Below, in pieces: positions 53,741 through 63,446 of a stretch of 64,000 bases of DNA (position 1 is the stretch's first letter; every line of letters starts with the position of its first letter). The position numbers and the translations under genes were made by a program. The notes beneath the pieces were generated by a model, which was not told the origin of the DNA, made no database searches, and worked only from the letters and a program-made list of their open reading frames with translations. Source of the DNA: JAAOIF01 sp965206195 (GTDB taxonomy: Bacteria; Pseudomonadota; Gammaproteobacteria; PS1; Pseudothioglobaceae); contig CBDBIZ010000011.1 in assembly GCA_965206195.1 (NCBI GenBank), positions 124,001-188,000 on the forward strand, given 5' to 3'.

Positions 53741-55269
53741 ACTTGTGGATGCGCCTTATTATTCGGCACTAATACTTTATTAAGTGCGTTAATATACGCC
53801 TTGGCACTGGCAGTAATAATGTCAGTGTCCGCCCCCTGTCCATTGATAATGCGCCCATTATGTTCGAGGCGTACATTGACGCTACCTAAACTATCGGTGC
53901 CTTGGGTCACATTTGAGACTGAATATAATTGCAAATTTAACTCAAGTTTGACTAACGTATTAATCGCACTAAAAGTTGCATCTACTGCACCAGCAGTATT
54001 GGTAGTTGCGGTGCACTCTTTGCCGTTTATTGACAATACTATAGTTGCACTGTTTTGCTCACCAGTTTTAGTGCAAACTTTTAGTGATACCAACTTAATT
54101 GATTCGCTAATCTCGCCTTGAGTCTCAGATATAAGTGCTTGCAAATCTTCATCAAATATCTCATGTTTTTTATCCGCCAAATCTTTAAAATGCCTAAAAG
54201 CATCGTTGAAACTTTGTTCATTATCAAACTCAACACCCAGCTCAGATAGTCTAACTTTAAAAGCATTCCGCCCTGAATGCTTGCCCAGTACCAAGCTATT
54301 AGCACCCCAACCTACGTCTTCTGCACGCATGATTTCGTAAGTCTCACGATGTTTTAGTACGCCGTCTTGATGAATGCCAGCTTCATGAGCAAACGCATTG
54401 GCACCAACAACTGCTTTATTCGGCTGCACTAAAAAACCAGTAACGCTAGAAACTAGACGCGAAGTAGCAAGGATTTGCGTGGTATCAATCTGACTATCAC
54501 AAGCAAATACATCTTGGCGCGTACGCACTGCCATTACTATTTCTTCTAACGAAGTATTACCTGCGCGCTCGCCCAAACCATTTATTGTGCATTCAACTTG
54601 ACGTGCACCATTTAGCACCGCTGAGAGTGAATTAGACACCGCTAAGCCGAGGTCGTTATGGCAATGAGCAGAAAAAATTGCCTTATCAGAATTTGCCACA
54701 CGCTCAATCAAGGATTTGATGGTTGCACCGAATTGATGCGGAATGTTATAACCCACAGTATCAGGAATATTGATTGTGGTAGCGCCCGCATTAATAGTTG
54801 CTTCAATAATACGGCATAGAAAATCCTCGTCTGAGCGTCCTGCATCTTCAGGTGAAAACTCCACATTATCGGTATATTGACGTGCACGCTTAACTGCGCG
54901 TATTGCTTGCGCTACAACCTCATCAGCGGTCATATTGAGCTTCATTTTCATGTGAATATCTGAAGTCGCAATAAAGGTATGAATACGCGCCGAATTAGCC
55001 TTTTTTAACGCCTCTCCCGCACGGTCAATATCCGCAACCAGTGCCCTAGCAAGTGAACAAACAGTGGAGTCATTAACGGCATTTGCTACCGCTTTGATGG
55101 ATTCAAAATCACCTGGTGAAGCAATGGCGAAGCCTGCTTCAATTACATCAACATGCATTTTTTCCAGTGCTTTGGCAATACGGACTTTTTCATCCCTGGT
55201 CATTGAAGCACCAGGTGATTGCTCCCCGTCACGCAGTGTAGTGTCAAAAATAATTAGTTTGTCAGACAT
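53737..55269 (-). CDS. leuA: 2-isopropylmalate synthase
   Basis: 510 residues with GGAG ten bases before the ATG. The TIM-barrel start FDTTLRDGEQSPGASM carries the metal Asp; SAHCHNDLGLAVSNSL has the HxH metal ligands; GINGLGERAGNTSLEEI-like sequence and ANAFAHEAGIHQDGVLKH follow. The C-terminal third (about 390-500) is the leucine-binding regulatory domain. It condenses acetyl-CoA with ketoisovalerate, the first leucine step. Confidence 0.97.
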   Translation of the reverse strand: MSDKLIIFDTTLRDGEQSPGASMTRDEKVRIAKALEKMHVDVIEAGFAIASPGDFESIKAVANAVNDSTVCSLARALVADIDRAGEALKKANSARIHTFIATSDIHMKMKLNMTADEVVAQAIRAVKRARQYTDNVEFSPEDAGRSDEDFLCRIIEATINAGATTINIPDTVGYNIPHQFGATIKSLIERVANSDKAIFSAHCHNDLGLAVSNSLSAVLNGARQVECTINGLGERAGNTSLEEIVMAVRTRQDVFACDSQIDTTQILATSRLVSSVTGFLVQPNKAVVGANAFAHEAGIHQDGVLKHRETYEIMRAEDVGWGANSLVLGKHSGRNAFKVRLSELGVEFDNEQSFNDAFRHFKDLADKKHEIFDEDLQALISETQGEISESIKLVSLKVCTKTGEQNSATIVLSINGKECTATTNTAGAVDATFSAINTLVKLELNLQLYSVSNVTQGTDSLGSVNVRLEHNGRIINGQGADTDIITASAKAYINALNKVLVPNNKAHPQV

Positions 55270-55448
55270 TTTCAGTCTCCTGTTTTTTTTATGTTGTTGT
55301 ATCAGTTTTTAGAGGTGAGGCCTTTTTCAGCCAGTGCGATATAAATAATTGCCTATGGCAATAATCGTAATGAGGCCAGGAGAATGCCTCGATTGATTTG
55401 AAAATATCTATATTGACAGGTCATGGAAATTCATTATAAATTAAATGC

Positions 55449-56195
55449 TTAACTTTTTAGCACTTTTTTTAACTTTCGTTTTTTACGCACATCAATAATA
55501 GTCATAATTAAACCAGATAATGCATAGGCAAAAAAGAAAATAAACAAAATTGCACTGGGCAACAATATAATTATAATAATAATTAGGGTTGTCAATAGTA
55601 ACAATTTAAACGAAGACCTACCTTTAAGATTGATTCCCTTGAAACTGTAATAACGAATATTGCTGACCATCAATATGCCTGCACCAACCATAATAATCCA
55701 ACTGACAAAACTAAGATATTGATCGTAGGATGTTGCTCCTATGATTTCTTTAGTCCATACCATGCCTGCAATTAGTGCAGCAGCAGCAGGTGAAGGCAAG
55801 CCTTGAAAATAGCGCTTATCTTCAATCCCAATTTGGGTATTAAACCGAGCAAGACGCAACGCGCTCGCCGTAGTATAAACAAAAGCGCCAATCCAACCAA
55901 TCTTGCCCAAATCAGCAAATTGCCAAAAATACATCAACAATGCTGGAGCTATGCCAAATGACACCATATCGGCCATTGAATCATATTGTGCGCCAAATTC
56001 GCTTTGAGTATTGGTAAGTCGTGCCACTCGACCGTCCAATCCATCCCACAACATAGCTACAAAAATAGCTATCGCAGCTTCAGCGTACTGACCCTTGATG
56101 GCAAGAATAATAGCAAAAAAACCAGCGAATAAACCAAATGTGGTTAAAACATTAGGCAATAAATAAACCCCTCTTTTTGCTTTTTTCTCTGCCAT
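55449..56195 (-). CDS. pssA: CDP-diacylglycerol--serine O-phosphatidyltransferase
   Basis: 248 residues, polytopic. The CDP-alcohol phosphotransferase signature is intact: DGLDGRVARLTNTQSEFGAQ then YDSMAD. It makes phosphatidylserine on the way to phosphatidylethanolamine. The position between leuA and ilvC is a common gammaproteobacterial arrangement. It lies 179 bases before leuA; that gap holds two GGCCTCA direct repeats and no clear attenuator. Confidence 0.95.
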   Translation of the reverse strand: MAEKKAKRGVYLLPNVLTTFGLFAGFFAIILAIKGQYAEAAIAIFVAMLWDGLDGRVARLTNTQSEFGAQYDSMADMVSFGIAPALLMYFWQFADLGKIGWIGAFVYTTASALRLARFNTQIGIEDKRYFQGLPSPAAAALIAGMVWTKEIIGATSYDQYLSFVSWIIMVGAGILMVSNIRYYSFKGINLKGRSSFKLLLLTTLIIIIIILLPSAILFIFFFAYALSGLIMTIIDVRKKRKLKKVLKS

Positions 56196-56226
56196 GTTGG
56201 AAATTATAACGTCTTATTAATACAAA

Positions 56227-56245
56227 CGCCCAACTAAGTTGGGCG
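56227..56245 (-). terminator. Hairpin after ilvC
   Basis: CGCCCAAC pairs perfectly with GTTGGGCG around TAA, and a short T-rich tract (TTTGTATT) follows on the minus strand. It lies about 110 bases after the ilvC stop and before pssA. Confidence 0.65.
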
Positions 56246-56357
56246 CTAAAAGTTTAAGAAAGTTTTTTAAGTGATTAGTTTCAAGAAAAACTTTTCAACT
56301 TATGATATTTTATGGATTGAAAATTTAACGTAAAAAACAATGCTTTAAAAGATTTTT

Positions 56358-57356
56358 CTAGTTTTTGCTTTGATCAACAATCTTGTTAATCCAAGGCATC
56401 ATTAGACGCAGATTTTCACCTACTTGTTCAATTTGATGCTGGCGTTGAATCTCACGACGCGCTGGTAAATCACCTACATTCTCAACAAACTCTTTAGCAA
56501 ACGAACCGTTTTGAATTTCGTCTAAAATCTTTTTCATTTCTAGCTTTGTTTTATCGGTAACAATACGTGGGCCGCGCGTCACATCACCATATTCTGCAGT
56601 GTTTGAGATTGAATAGCGCATATTTGCAATACCGCCTTCATACATCAAATCCACAATCAATTTAAGTTCGTGCAAACACTCAAAATATGCCATTTCTGGC
56701 TCGTAACCTGCTTCAACTAAGGTTTCAAAACCGGCTTGTACTAAAGCAGTTGTGCCGCCACATAATACCACTTGTTCGCCAAATAAATCGGTTTCAGTTT
56801 CGTCTTTAAAAGTCGTTTCTAAAATACCAGTACGGCCACCACCAATCGCTGATGCGTAAGATAACGCAGTGGCTTTAGCGTTGCCAGAAGCATCTTGTGC
56901 AACGGCAATTAAATCAGGAATGCCTGCACCTTTTTCAAATTCACTGCGTACCGTATGACCAGGGGCTTTAGGCGCAATCATAATCACGTCTAAATCAGCA
57001 CGTGGGGCAATTCTATCGTAATGAATGTTAAAGCCATGTGCAAAAGCCAGTATTGCGCTATTTTTTAGATTTGGCTCAATACTATCAGTATAAATTTGCG
57101 CCTGAAATTCATCTGGGGCTAAAATCATCACCAAATCTGCCCAAGCAGTTGCTTCTTCAATGGATTTTACCACCAAGCCAGCAGCGCTGGCTTTTTGCAT
57201 ACTGGCGGAGCCTGCACGAAGCCCAACTACTACCGCTACACCAGAATCTTGCAAGTTGTTAGCATGTGCATGGCCTTGCGAGCCATAACCAATAATGGCA
57301 ACTTTTAAACCTTTAACAATATTTAAATCGCAATCTTTATCGTAATATCTGTTCAT
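56358..57356 (-). CDS. ilvC: Ketol-acid reductoisomerase
   Basis: 332 residues from the ATG at 57356 (AGGAC upstream), which gives the family start MNRYYDKDCDLNIVKG. The NAD(P) loop is GYGSQGHAHANNL, and the metal and catalytic residues lie in PKAPGHTVR, FKDETETDLFGEQVVLCGG and the ELKLIVDLMYEGG region. Class I length. It converts acetolactate to dihydroxyisovalerate. Confidence 0.97.
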   Translation of the reverse strand: MNRYYDKDCDLNIVKGLKVAIIGYGSQGHAHANNLQDSGVAVVVGLRAGSASMQKASAAGLVVKSIEEATAWADLVMILAPDEFQAQIYTDSIEPNLKNSAILAFAHGFNIHYDRIAPRADLDVIMIAPKAPGHTVRSEFEKGAGIPDLIAVAQDASGNAKATALSYASAIGGGRTGILETTFKDETETDLFGEQVVLCGGTTALVQAGFETLVEAGYEPEMAYFECLHELKLIVDLMYEGGIANMRYSISNTAEYGDVTRGPRIVTDKTKLEMKKILDEIQNGSFAKEFVENVGDLPARREIQRQHQIEQVGENLRLMMPWINKIVDQSKN

Positions 57357-57382
57357 TTTTTGTCCTCTGTTTAAATTTAATT

Positions 57383-57859
57383 TTATCGTTTTTGACAAAC
57401 GCCTGTCACCCCTGTTCTTGAAACTTCTAATATTTTACTGCTATCCAAGACTTGCAAAAAGTCATTGATTTTTTGACTTTTCCCAGCCAACTCAATTAAG
57501 TAAGTATCCTGCGAAACATTAATAATCTTCGCTGCAAAATCATCAATTTTTTTATCAATATCAGCTTGTGTGTTTTGATCAACATCAATTTTAAGCAGCA
57601 ATAATTCACGCTCAATATGCTCCGTAGCAGTCAAATCAACTACTTTAACCACATCAATTAGCTTGTTTAGTTGCTTGACAATTTGCTCAATAATATCATC
57701 ATCACCGATACTAACAATAGTCATGCGTGAAAGGCTTATATCATTGGTAGTAGCAACTGTTAAAGATTCAATATTAAACCCACGCGCTGAAAATAACCCT
57801 GCCACTCTGGACAAAGCACCTGATTCGTTTTCTAACAACACCGAAATAATGTGCCTCAT
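57383..57859 (-). CDS. ilvH: Acetolactate synthase small subunit
   Basis: 158 residues. The N-terminal ACT domain (HIISVLLENESGALSRVAGLFSARGFNIESLTV) binds valine for feedback inhibition, and a second domain follows (about 80-155). It regulates and activates the large subunit. Overlaps the large-subunit gene by four bases and precedes ilvC by 26. Confidence 0.96.
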   Translation of the reverse strand: MRHIISVLLENESGALSRVAGLFSARGFNIESLTVATTNDISLSRMTIVSIGDDDIIEQIVKQLNKLIDVVKVVDLTATEHIERELLLLKIDVDQNTQADIDKKIDDFAAKIINVSQDTYLIELAGKSQKINDFLQVLDSSKILEVSRTGVTGVCQKR

Positions 57860-59589
57860 ACTAAATTCAAGCCTTTATCATCGGTTGATGCCATTTCGTC
57901 TCTGCCTGCCAATAACATTTCATGATGCCCAGCACCAGAGGCAATCATGGGAAATACATTCTCTGTAGGGTCGGTGATAATATCTAAAAACACAGTGCGA
58001 TTTTTTTGCTTAAAGGCTTCAATCAATGCAGGCTTCAAGTCAGCTTCTTTTTTTACTTTTATGCCGATATGCCCATAACTTTCTGCGAGTTTAACAAAAT
58101 CAGGCAAGGCATCCATATAGGACATTGCATAACGTTTTGCATAAAAAAATTCTTGCCATTGGCGTACCATGCCTAAATAACCATTATTGAGACTAACAAT
58201 CTTAACTGGTGTGTTGTATTGCAACATGGTTGAGAGCTCTTGCAACATCATTTGAATACTGCCCTCGCCTGTTACGCAAGCCACATCTCGACTCGGCGAT
58301 GCTAACTTAGCACCCATAGCTGCTGGTAAGCCAAAGCCCATAGTGCCTAATCCGCCTGAGTTAATCCAACGACGTGGCTCGTCAAATATATAGTATTGTG
58401 CTGCCCACATTTGGTGTTGACCCACATCAGAAGTTACAATCGCCTCACCTTTGGTAACTTGATACAAAGTCTCGATGACTGTTTGTGGCTTAATCACGCC
58501 AGGTTTGGTTTGATAGGCTAATGAATCCTTGCCACGCCACTTGTCAATTTGCGACCACCAAGCGGAAATATCAGCCATATTATGATTTGTTAAAGCCTGT
58601 GTTAAAGCACTCAATGCTGCTTTGACTTGCCCTACAATCGCCACATCGGTCCCGACTGTTTTACCAATAGAAGAAGGGTCAATATCAATATGTATAATCT
58701 TAGCATACGGGCAAAATTTATCAAGATTACCAGTAATACGATCGTCAAATCGCGCACCCACAGCCACAATACAATCAGACTCGTGCATTGCCATATTCGC
58801 CTCATAAGTGCCATGCATACCTAGCATACCCAAGGATTGCTTATCAGTACCTGGATAGGCACCTAAACCCATCAAAGTCTGAGTAATGGGAAAGTTAAAC
58901 CCACGCACAAAAGTACGAAGCTGCTCACTAGCATTGCCAATCACACTGCCGCCACCTGAATAAATAATCGGACGTTTGGCTTTAGTCATTAAATCGACTG
59001 CCTTACTAATCTGCACATTGTCAATCTTTGCCTCGGGCTGGTAAGAACGCATCTCAATTGAGGTTGGATACTTGCTGGTTTGGGTTTGTGCAATGGTAAT
59101 ATCTTTGGTAATGTCAATCAATACTGGACCTGGGCGACCTGTTTTAGCAATGTAAAAGGCTTTTTTAACGGTTTGTGCTAAATTGTTGATGTTATTCACC
59201 AAGAAATTATGTTTAACACAAGATCGAGTGATACCAACTGCATCAACCTCTTGAAAAGCATCGTTGCCAATTACTGCAGAAGAAACCTGCCCTGAAACCA
59301 CCACCATTGGAATGGAATCCATATGAGCCGTGGCAATGCCTGTAACTGCATTAGTAAGTCCAGGTCCAGAGGTAACTAGCGCAACGCCCACCTCGCCACT
59401 GACTCTAGCGTAGCCATCTGCAGCATGAACTGCGCCTTGCTCATGACGAACCAAAACATGCCTAATATCATCTTGTGCGTCAAGCGCATCATAAATATGC
59501 AATACCGCACCACCTGGATAGCCAAAAATGTACTCTACACCTTCGTGTTTTAGACTTTGAACCAGTATTTGAGCACCGTTTAACTTCAT
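57856..59589 (-). CDS. ilvI: Acetolactate synthase large subunit
   Basis: 577 residues. N-terminal YIFGYPGGAVLHIYDAL and the catalytic Glu in RHEQGAVHAADGYAR; the middle FAD region (GMLGMHGTYEANMAM); the thiamine-diphosphate motif GEGSIQMMLQEL ... NNGYLGMVRQWQ. It condenses pyruvate to acetolactate. The ilvI-ilvH-ilvC order forms one operon. Could also be named ilvB; sequence does not separate the names. Confidence 0.96.
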   Translation of the reverse strand: MKLNGAQILVQSLKHEGVEYIFGYPGGAVLHIYDALDAQDDIRHVLVRHEQGAVHAADGYARVSGEVGVALVTSGPGLTNAVTGIATAHMDSIPMVVVSGQVSSAVIGNDAFQEVDAVGITRSCVKHNFLVNNINNLAQTVKKAFYIAKTGRPGPVLIDITKDITIAQTQTSKYPTSIEMRSYQPEAKIDNVQISKAVDLMTKAKRPIIYSGGGSVIGNASEQLRTFVRGFNFPITQTLMGLGAYPGTDKQSLGMLGMHGTYEANMAMHESDCIVAVGARFDDRITGNLDKFCPYAKIIHIDIDPSSIGKTVGTDVAIVGQVKAALSALTQALTNHNMADISAWWSQIDKWRGKDSLAYQTKPGVIKPQTVIETLYQVTKGEAIVTSDVGQHQMWAAQYYIFDEPRRWINSGGLGTMGFGLPAAMGAKLASPSRDVACVTGEGSIQMMLQELSTMLQYNTPVKIVSLNNGYLGMVRQWQEFFYAKRYAMSYMDALPDFVKLAESYGHIGIKVKKEADLKPALIEAFKQKNRTVFLDIITDPTENVFPMIASGAGHHEMLLAGRDEMASTDDKGLNLV

Positions 59590-59654
59590 GACCTTCTTAA
59601 AGCAATAAAAACTTAAAAATTATACCTTGAGAATAGTCTAAATATAATGCCTGT

Positions 59655-60566
59655 TTACAAGGAATTTTGCCAATCTTCAGAATAAAATCGAATCGGTGAA
59701 TTTTCCGCTTCAAAAGTTTCAATAGACCAAGTTTCTGGTTGTTCAAGAATCGCTGACAATAACTGGTTGTTCAGCAAGTGTCCAGTTTTATAACCCTCAT
59801 AATGACCAATCAAATTGCTACCTAACAAGTATAAATCGCCCACAATATCGAGTATTTTGTGTTTAACAAATTCATTATGGTAGCGCATGCCATCTTCATT
59901 TAGCACATCATCATCACTCAGGGCAATCGCATTATCCATGCTTGCGCCAAGTGCTAAATTTTTTCTTTGCATCATCTCTACATCTTTCATATAGCCAAAA
60001 GTTCGTGCGCGTGATATCTCTTTTAAATAAGATTGTTGGGCAAAATCAATACTCAATTTTTGCCCACTTTCTTTAACTTTTTTATGATTAAAATCAATTT
60101 CAAGCGTGACTTTAAAGCCTTCATAAGGGGAAACTTGCGCCCAACAGTCACCATTTTCTACCCGAATGGTTTCATGAATCACAAAAAACTTTTTATGCGC
60201 TTCTTGTTCTTGAATCCCAGCTGATTGTACTAAAAAAATAAACGGGGCAGAGGAACCATCCATAATTGGCACTTCAAATGAGTCCAGTTCAACTAATAGA
60301 TTGTCAATACCTAGAGCCTGAAAAGCACTCATTAAATGTTCAACAGTAGATACTTTAACACCCTGATTTGCTAAACTGGTGGACAATACCACTTCATTCA
60401 CAAAAGCATTATGTGCTCTAACCAACTTGCCGCCAACATCCATACGCCTAAACATCACGCCGTGGTCTACCTCAGCAGGAATGAGTGTCATATTCACCAT
60501 ATATCCACTGTGAATACCGACACCACGAGCTTTCACGGATTTCTTAATAGTACGTTGCTTAATCAT
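59655..60566 (-). CDS. lpxC: UDP-3-O-acyl-N-acetylglucosamine deacetylase
   Basis: 303 residues. The zinc ligands are seen in TVEHLMSAF, and in KHKILDIVGDLYLLG, with the later HYEGYKTGHLLNNQLL. The catalytic Glu lies in the first motif. It commits UDP-GlcNAc derivatives to lipid A, so the cell has an LPS outer membrane. It begins 10 bases after ftsA; in E. coli ftsZ lies between them. Confidence 0.97.
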   Translation of the reverse strand: MIKQRTIKKSVKARGVGIHSGYMVNMTLIPAEVDHGVMFRRMDVGGKLVRAHNAFVNEVVLSTSLANQGVKVSTVEHLMSAFQALGIDNLLVELDSFEVPIMDGSSAPFIFLVQSAGIQEQEAHKKFFVIHETIRVENGDCWAQVSPYEGFKVTLEIDFNHKKVKESGQKLSIDFAQQSYLKEISRARTFGYMKDVEMMQRKNLALGASMDNAIALSDDDVLNEDGMRYHNEFVKHKILDIVGDLYLLGSNLIGHYEGYKTGHLLNNQLLSAILEQPETWSIETFEAENSPIRFYSEDWQNSL

Positions 60567-60576
60567 AAAGTCTTAG

Positions 60577-61812
60577 TCAAAACTTAAATTGTCGTTTAAT
60601 TTTACCAAAAAGTTTTCCATCATCGCCTGACTGTACACTTTGAAAAACAGCATCACAAGGCTCAAACAGTAATAATCCTAATGCACAAGCATAAACAGGG
60701 TCTAAAATTTTCTGCTCGGCACTAATTCTATCGGTATTCACGCGCCCTAATTTCACGCGCATTCTAAAGTAGCTTAATAATAATTCATCACAGCCTGCAA
60801 TTTTAGTTGCACCCCCTGTTAAAACAAAACCTGATTTTAACCCTCGATATAATTTTTGCTCCTTTAAATCTCGCCTGATAGCAGAAAATATAGTCAAATA
60901 AGCCTCTTCAACCACCTCTAATAAAGATTGGAGTGATAAATAATGATAAGCATCCCTCGCGTCACTGACTTGTTGAAATTCAATAAGTTGATCCTCAACG
61001 ATAGATTTAGATTGTGCATGTCCATAGTCCAATTTTAAACGTTCTGCTTCTGCAGATGTTACACCAAAAGCATCCGCAATTTGTTGAGTAACATAATTAC
61101 CGCCCAATTGAATAACACAACTATGACGAATACCGCCCTGAGTAAAAACCGATACATCGCTTACGCCTGCGCCAATATCAATCAAACAAACACCGTTATC
61201 TTTTTCATCCTGAGTAATATGTGCCTCGGCACTAGCGATTGAATTTAGCACAATATTCGACAAACCCAAGTTGCTTTGACGAATGCTTTGTTCAACCACA
61301 TCAACAGATTGGCTTGGTACTGTTACAATGTGCATGTTGGCCTCTAAAATTCTGGCTTTTTGACCCATTGGCTGATTGGTTATCATCCCTTGTTGAGTGG
61401 CTGGGTCTTTGTCAAGAATATAACTATTCACCACACCTAAAATGATTTGTTTATTAACAGCTATTGGTACCAAACAAGCTGTTTTAATTGCTGCATCAAC
61501 GTCATTTTGTGTTATTTTATCGCTGGATATTGGCGTATGTCCTGATTGATTAATAGCACTCAAATCTGACTCGGTAATATTCACACTAACATTATGAAAA
61601 TGCGTATTACAACTTAAATAGGCTTCGCGTGCCACACGCTTAATTGAGTTGGCAACAAGCTCACCATTGACAATAATGCCTTGTTTAACGCCAATAGATT
61701 CACCCACTCCATGACCAAATACCGCCAGTCTGCCGTGCACCTCTTCAGCAAGCAAAATAGCGATTTTGCTACTACCAATATCAACACTAACGATAAAATT
61801 ATTATCTGCCAT
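60577..61812 (-). CDS. ftsA: Cell division protein FtsA
   Basis: 411 residues. Actin-like ATPase motifs: VSVDIGSSKIAILLAE (phosphate 1), CLIDIGAGVSDVSVF (phosphate 2), GFVLTGGATKIAG (adenosine). The C-terminal GKLFGKIKRQFKF is the amphipathic membrane-targeting helix. It normally tethers FtsZ to the membrane. It overlaps dusA by 11 bases and is followed directly by lpxC with no ftsZ. Confidence 0.96.
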   Translation of the reverse strand: MADNNFIVSVDIGSSKIAILLAEEVHGRLAVFGHGVGESIGVKQGIIVNGELVANSIKRVAREAYLSCNTHFHNVSVNITESDLSAINQSGHTPISSDKITQNDVDAAIKTACLVPIAVNKQIILGVVNSYILDKDPATQQGMITNQPMGQKARILEANMHIVTVPSQSVDVVEQSIRQSNLGLSNIVLNSIASAEAHITQDEKDNGVCLIDIGAGVSDVSVFTQGGIRHSCVIQLGGNYVTQQIADAFGVTSAEAERLKLDYGHAQSKSIVEDQLIEFQQVSDARDAYHYLSLQSLLEVVEEAYLTIFSAIRRDLKEQKLYRGLKSGFVLTGGATKIAGCDELLLSYFRMRVKLGRVNTDRISAEQKILDPVYACALGLLLFEPCDAVFQSVQSGDDGKLFGKIKRQFKF

Positions 61813-62761
61813 TTGCCTTTTCCGCTAACCCTAACCATTGATACAAGTGCCTAAACTCCACTGTTTTGCCACTGAGTAGTTGGCGAAAATATTTGGCATT
61901 TGGCTGGGCATGATACAGCCCTAAAATATGTCTTGTCATCGAGCGAATCGGCACACCTTGGCGATGTTGTATCTGCATATATTCCATAAAATCTAACAAC
62001 AATTGTTCGCGACTGGGTGCCTGAGTGCCTTGAGCGTAAATTTGAACGTTAATCTTAGCCAATAAATACGGCTGATGATACACTATCCTGCCGAGCATTA
62101 CACTGTCGACATGATTCAAATGTATGAGTGCATCTTCAAGATTCACAATACCGCCGTTAATGCCAATATTTAAATTCGGAAAATCGCGCTTGATTTGATA
62201 CACCCATTCATAATTAAGCGGCGGCACAGTACGGTTTTGTCTAGGACTCAAACCCTTTAGCCAAGCTTTTCTAGCGTGAATCACAAAACTATCACAACCT
62301 GCTGCCTCAACAATGTTAATAAAATCAGTTAGTTGTTCATAACTCTGCATCTCATCCACGCCAATACGAGTTTTAACACTCACAGGAATTTCAACCACTT
62401 GTTTCATCGCATCAACACAACCTGCTACTACTTCAGGCGTATTCATCAAACAAGCACCAAAACTGCCCGATTGCACTCGATTTGATGGGCAACCTACATT
62501 GATGTTTACCTCGTCATAACCCCACTTTTGTGCAATCTTAGCACAACGTGCCATCTCCAGCGGCTCGCTACCACCCAACTGTAATACCAGCGGATGTTCA
62601 GCAACATTAAAATCCAACAAACGATTTTTATCACCATGCAAAATCGCTTTGGTGGTTATCATTTCAGTATAAAGTTGGACGCGACTTGACAACAAACGAT
62701 GAAAATACCGACAATGTCTATCAGTCCAATCCATCATTGGGGCTACGCAGAATTTGTGCAT
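61802..62761 (-). CDS. dusA: tRNA-dihydrouridine synthase A
   Basis: 319 residues. FMN-barrel motifs: FCVAPMMDWTDRHCRYFHRLL at the start, LQLGGSEP, the catalytic Cys in NVGCPSNRVQSGSFGA, VSVKTRIGVD, FVIHARKAWLKGLSP and INGGI with VMLGRIVYHQPYLL. DusA modifies U20/U20a in the tRNA D-loop. First gene of a run that continues into ftsA and lpxC. Confidence 0.96.
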   Translation of the reverse strand: MHKFCVAPMMDWTDRHCRYFHRLLSSRVQLYTEMITTKAILHGDKNRLLDFNVAEHPLVLQLGGSEPLEMARCAKIAQKWGYDEVNINVGCPSNRVQSGSFGACLMNTPEVVAGCVDAMKQVVEIPVSVKTRIGVDEMQSYEQLTDFINIVEAAGCDSFVIHARKAWLKGLSPRQNRTVPPLNYEWVYQIKRDFPNLNIGINGGIVNLEDALIHLNHVDSVMLGRIVYHQPYLLAKINVQIYAQGTQAPSREQLLLDFMEYMQIQHRQGVPIRSMTRHILGLYHAQPNAKYFRQLLSGKTVEFRHLYQWLGLAEKANGR

Positions 62762-62788
62762 TACTGTTTATTTATCTTTGGGTTTTAA

Positions 62789-62972
62789 TTAGTCAAACGA
62801 CTCTTTTCTAAAGTTTCCAAGCAATATTTTATACAAATTTTGCTTGCTATTATTGAATCTAAATTCGCACTCTATGAAGTGATATTCAGACATCTCTTTG
62901 TCCATTGCTGTTAAATTTCACCAGTCTGTTTTTAGCGTAACTCCAAAACGATTCTACGCTGTTAATATGTGC
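62789..62972 (-). pseudogene. Remnant of an IS1595-family transposase
   Basis: The minus strand reads AHINSVESFWSYAKNRLVKF, then after a +1 shift EYHFIECEFRFNNSKQNLYK and ILLGNFRKESFD with a stop at 62789. HIN-x-x-E-x-FWSYAK-x-R-L-x-KF and ECEFRFN are conserved C-terminal motifs of IS1595-family transposases, including the catalytic Glu region. One frameshift and the loss of the N-terminal two-thirds make it dead. It fills the gap between dusA and pncC. Confidence 0.72.
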
Positions 62973-62978
62973 AGAAAA

Positions 62979-63446
62979 TCAAGCACTAACTGATAACTGT
63001 TCTACCAATTTATTAATCGCAAACTCAACACTTTGTTTGACCACACCTTCTCGTCCAGCATCAAAATGTTGCGTGGTGGTATGATACTCACCTAACATAC
63101 AAAAACCAAAACAAACTGTGCCTACGGGTTTATTTTTACTAGCACCTTTTGGTCCAGCAATACCAGTAATAGTCACAGCAATATCAGCAGATGAATGTTT
63201 GATAACACCACGTACCATTTCCAAGGCAGTTTGCTGACTGACGGCACCAAATTTATCAAGTGTGGTTTTCTCGACGCCTAACATATCGATTTTTGCTTGG
63301 TTGGAATAAGTAATAAAACCTCTATCAAAATAGCTAGATGCACCACTTTGACTAGTGAGCTGCGCGGATAAATGACCGCCTGTACAAGATTCTGCCACAG
63401 CAATGGTTAGCTTTTTTTGCTTTAATAAGGCTATTAATTGTTTCAT
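62979..63446 (-). CDS. pncC: Nicotinamide-nucleotide amidohydrolase (CinA C-terminal type)
   Basis: 155 residues, the stand-alone amidase form. AVAESCTGGHLSAQLTSQSGAS is the active-site start (Ser and Lys follow), with RGFITYSNQAKIDMLGV and TGIAGPKGASKNKPVGTVCFG. It removes the amide from NMN in pyridine-nucleotide recycling. It overlaps pepN by four bases. Confidence 0.94.
   Translation of the reverse strand: MKQLIALLKQKKLTIAVAESCTGGHLSAQLTSQSGASSYFDRGFITYSNQAKIDMLGVEKTTLDKFGAVSQQTALEMVRGVIKHSSADIAVTITGIAGPKGASKNKPVGTVCFGFCMLGEYHTTTQHFDAGREGVVKQSVEFAINKLVEQLSVSA

Noticed and set aside
55270..55448. Leucine attenuator before leuA
   Set aside because: No leader peptide with Leu codons and no convincing terminator with T-run was found.
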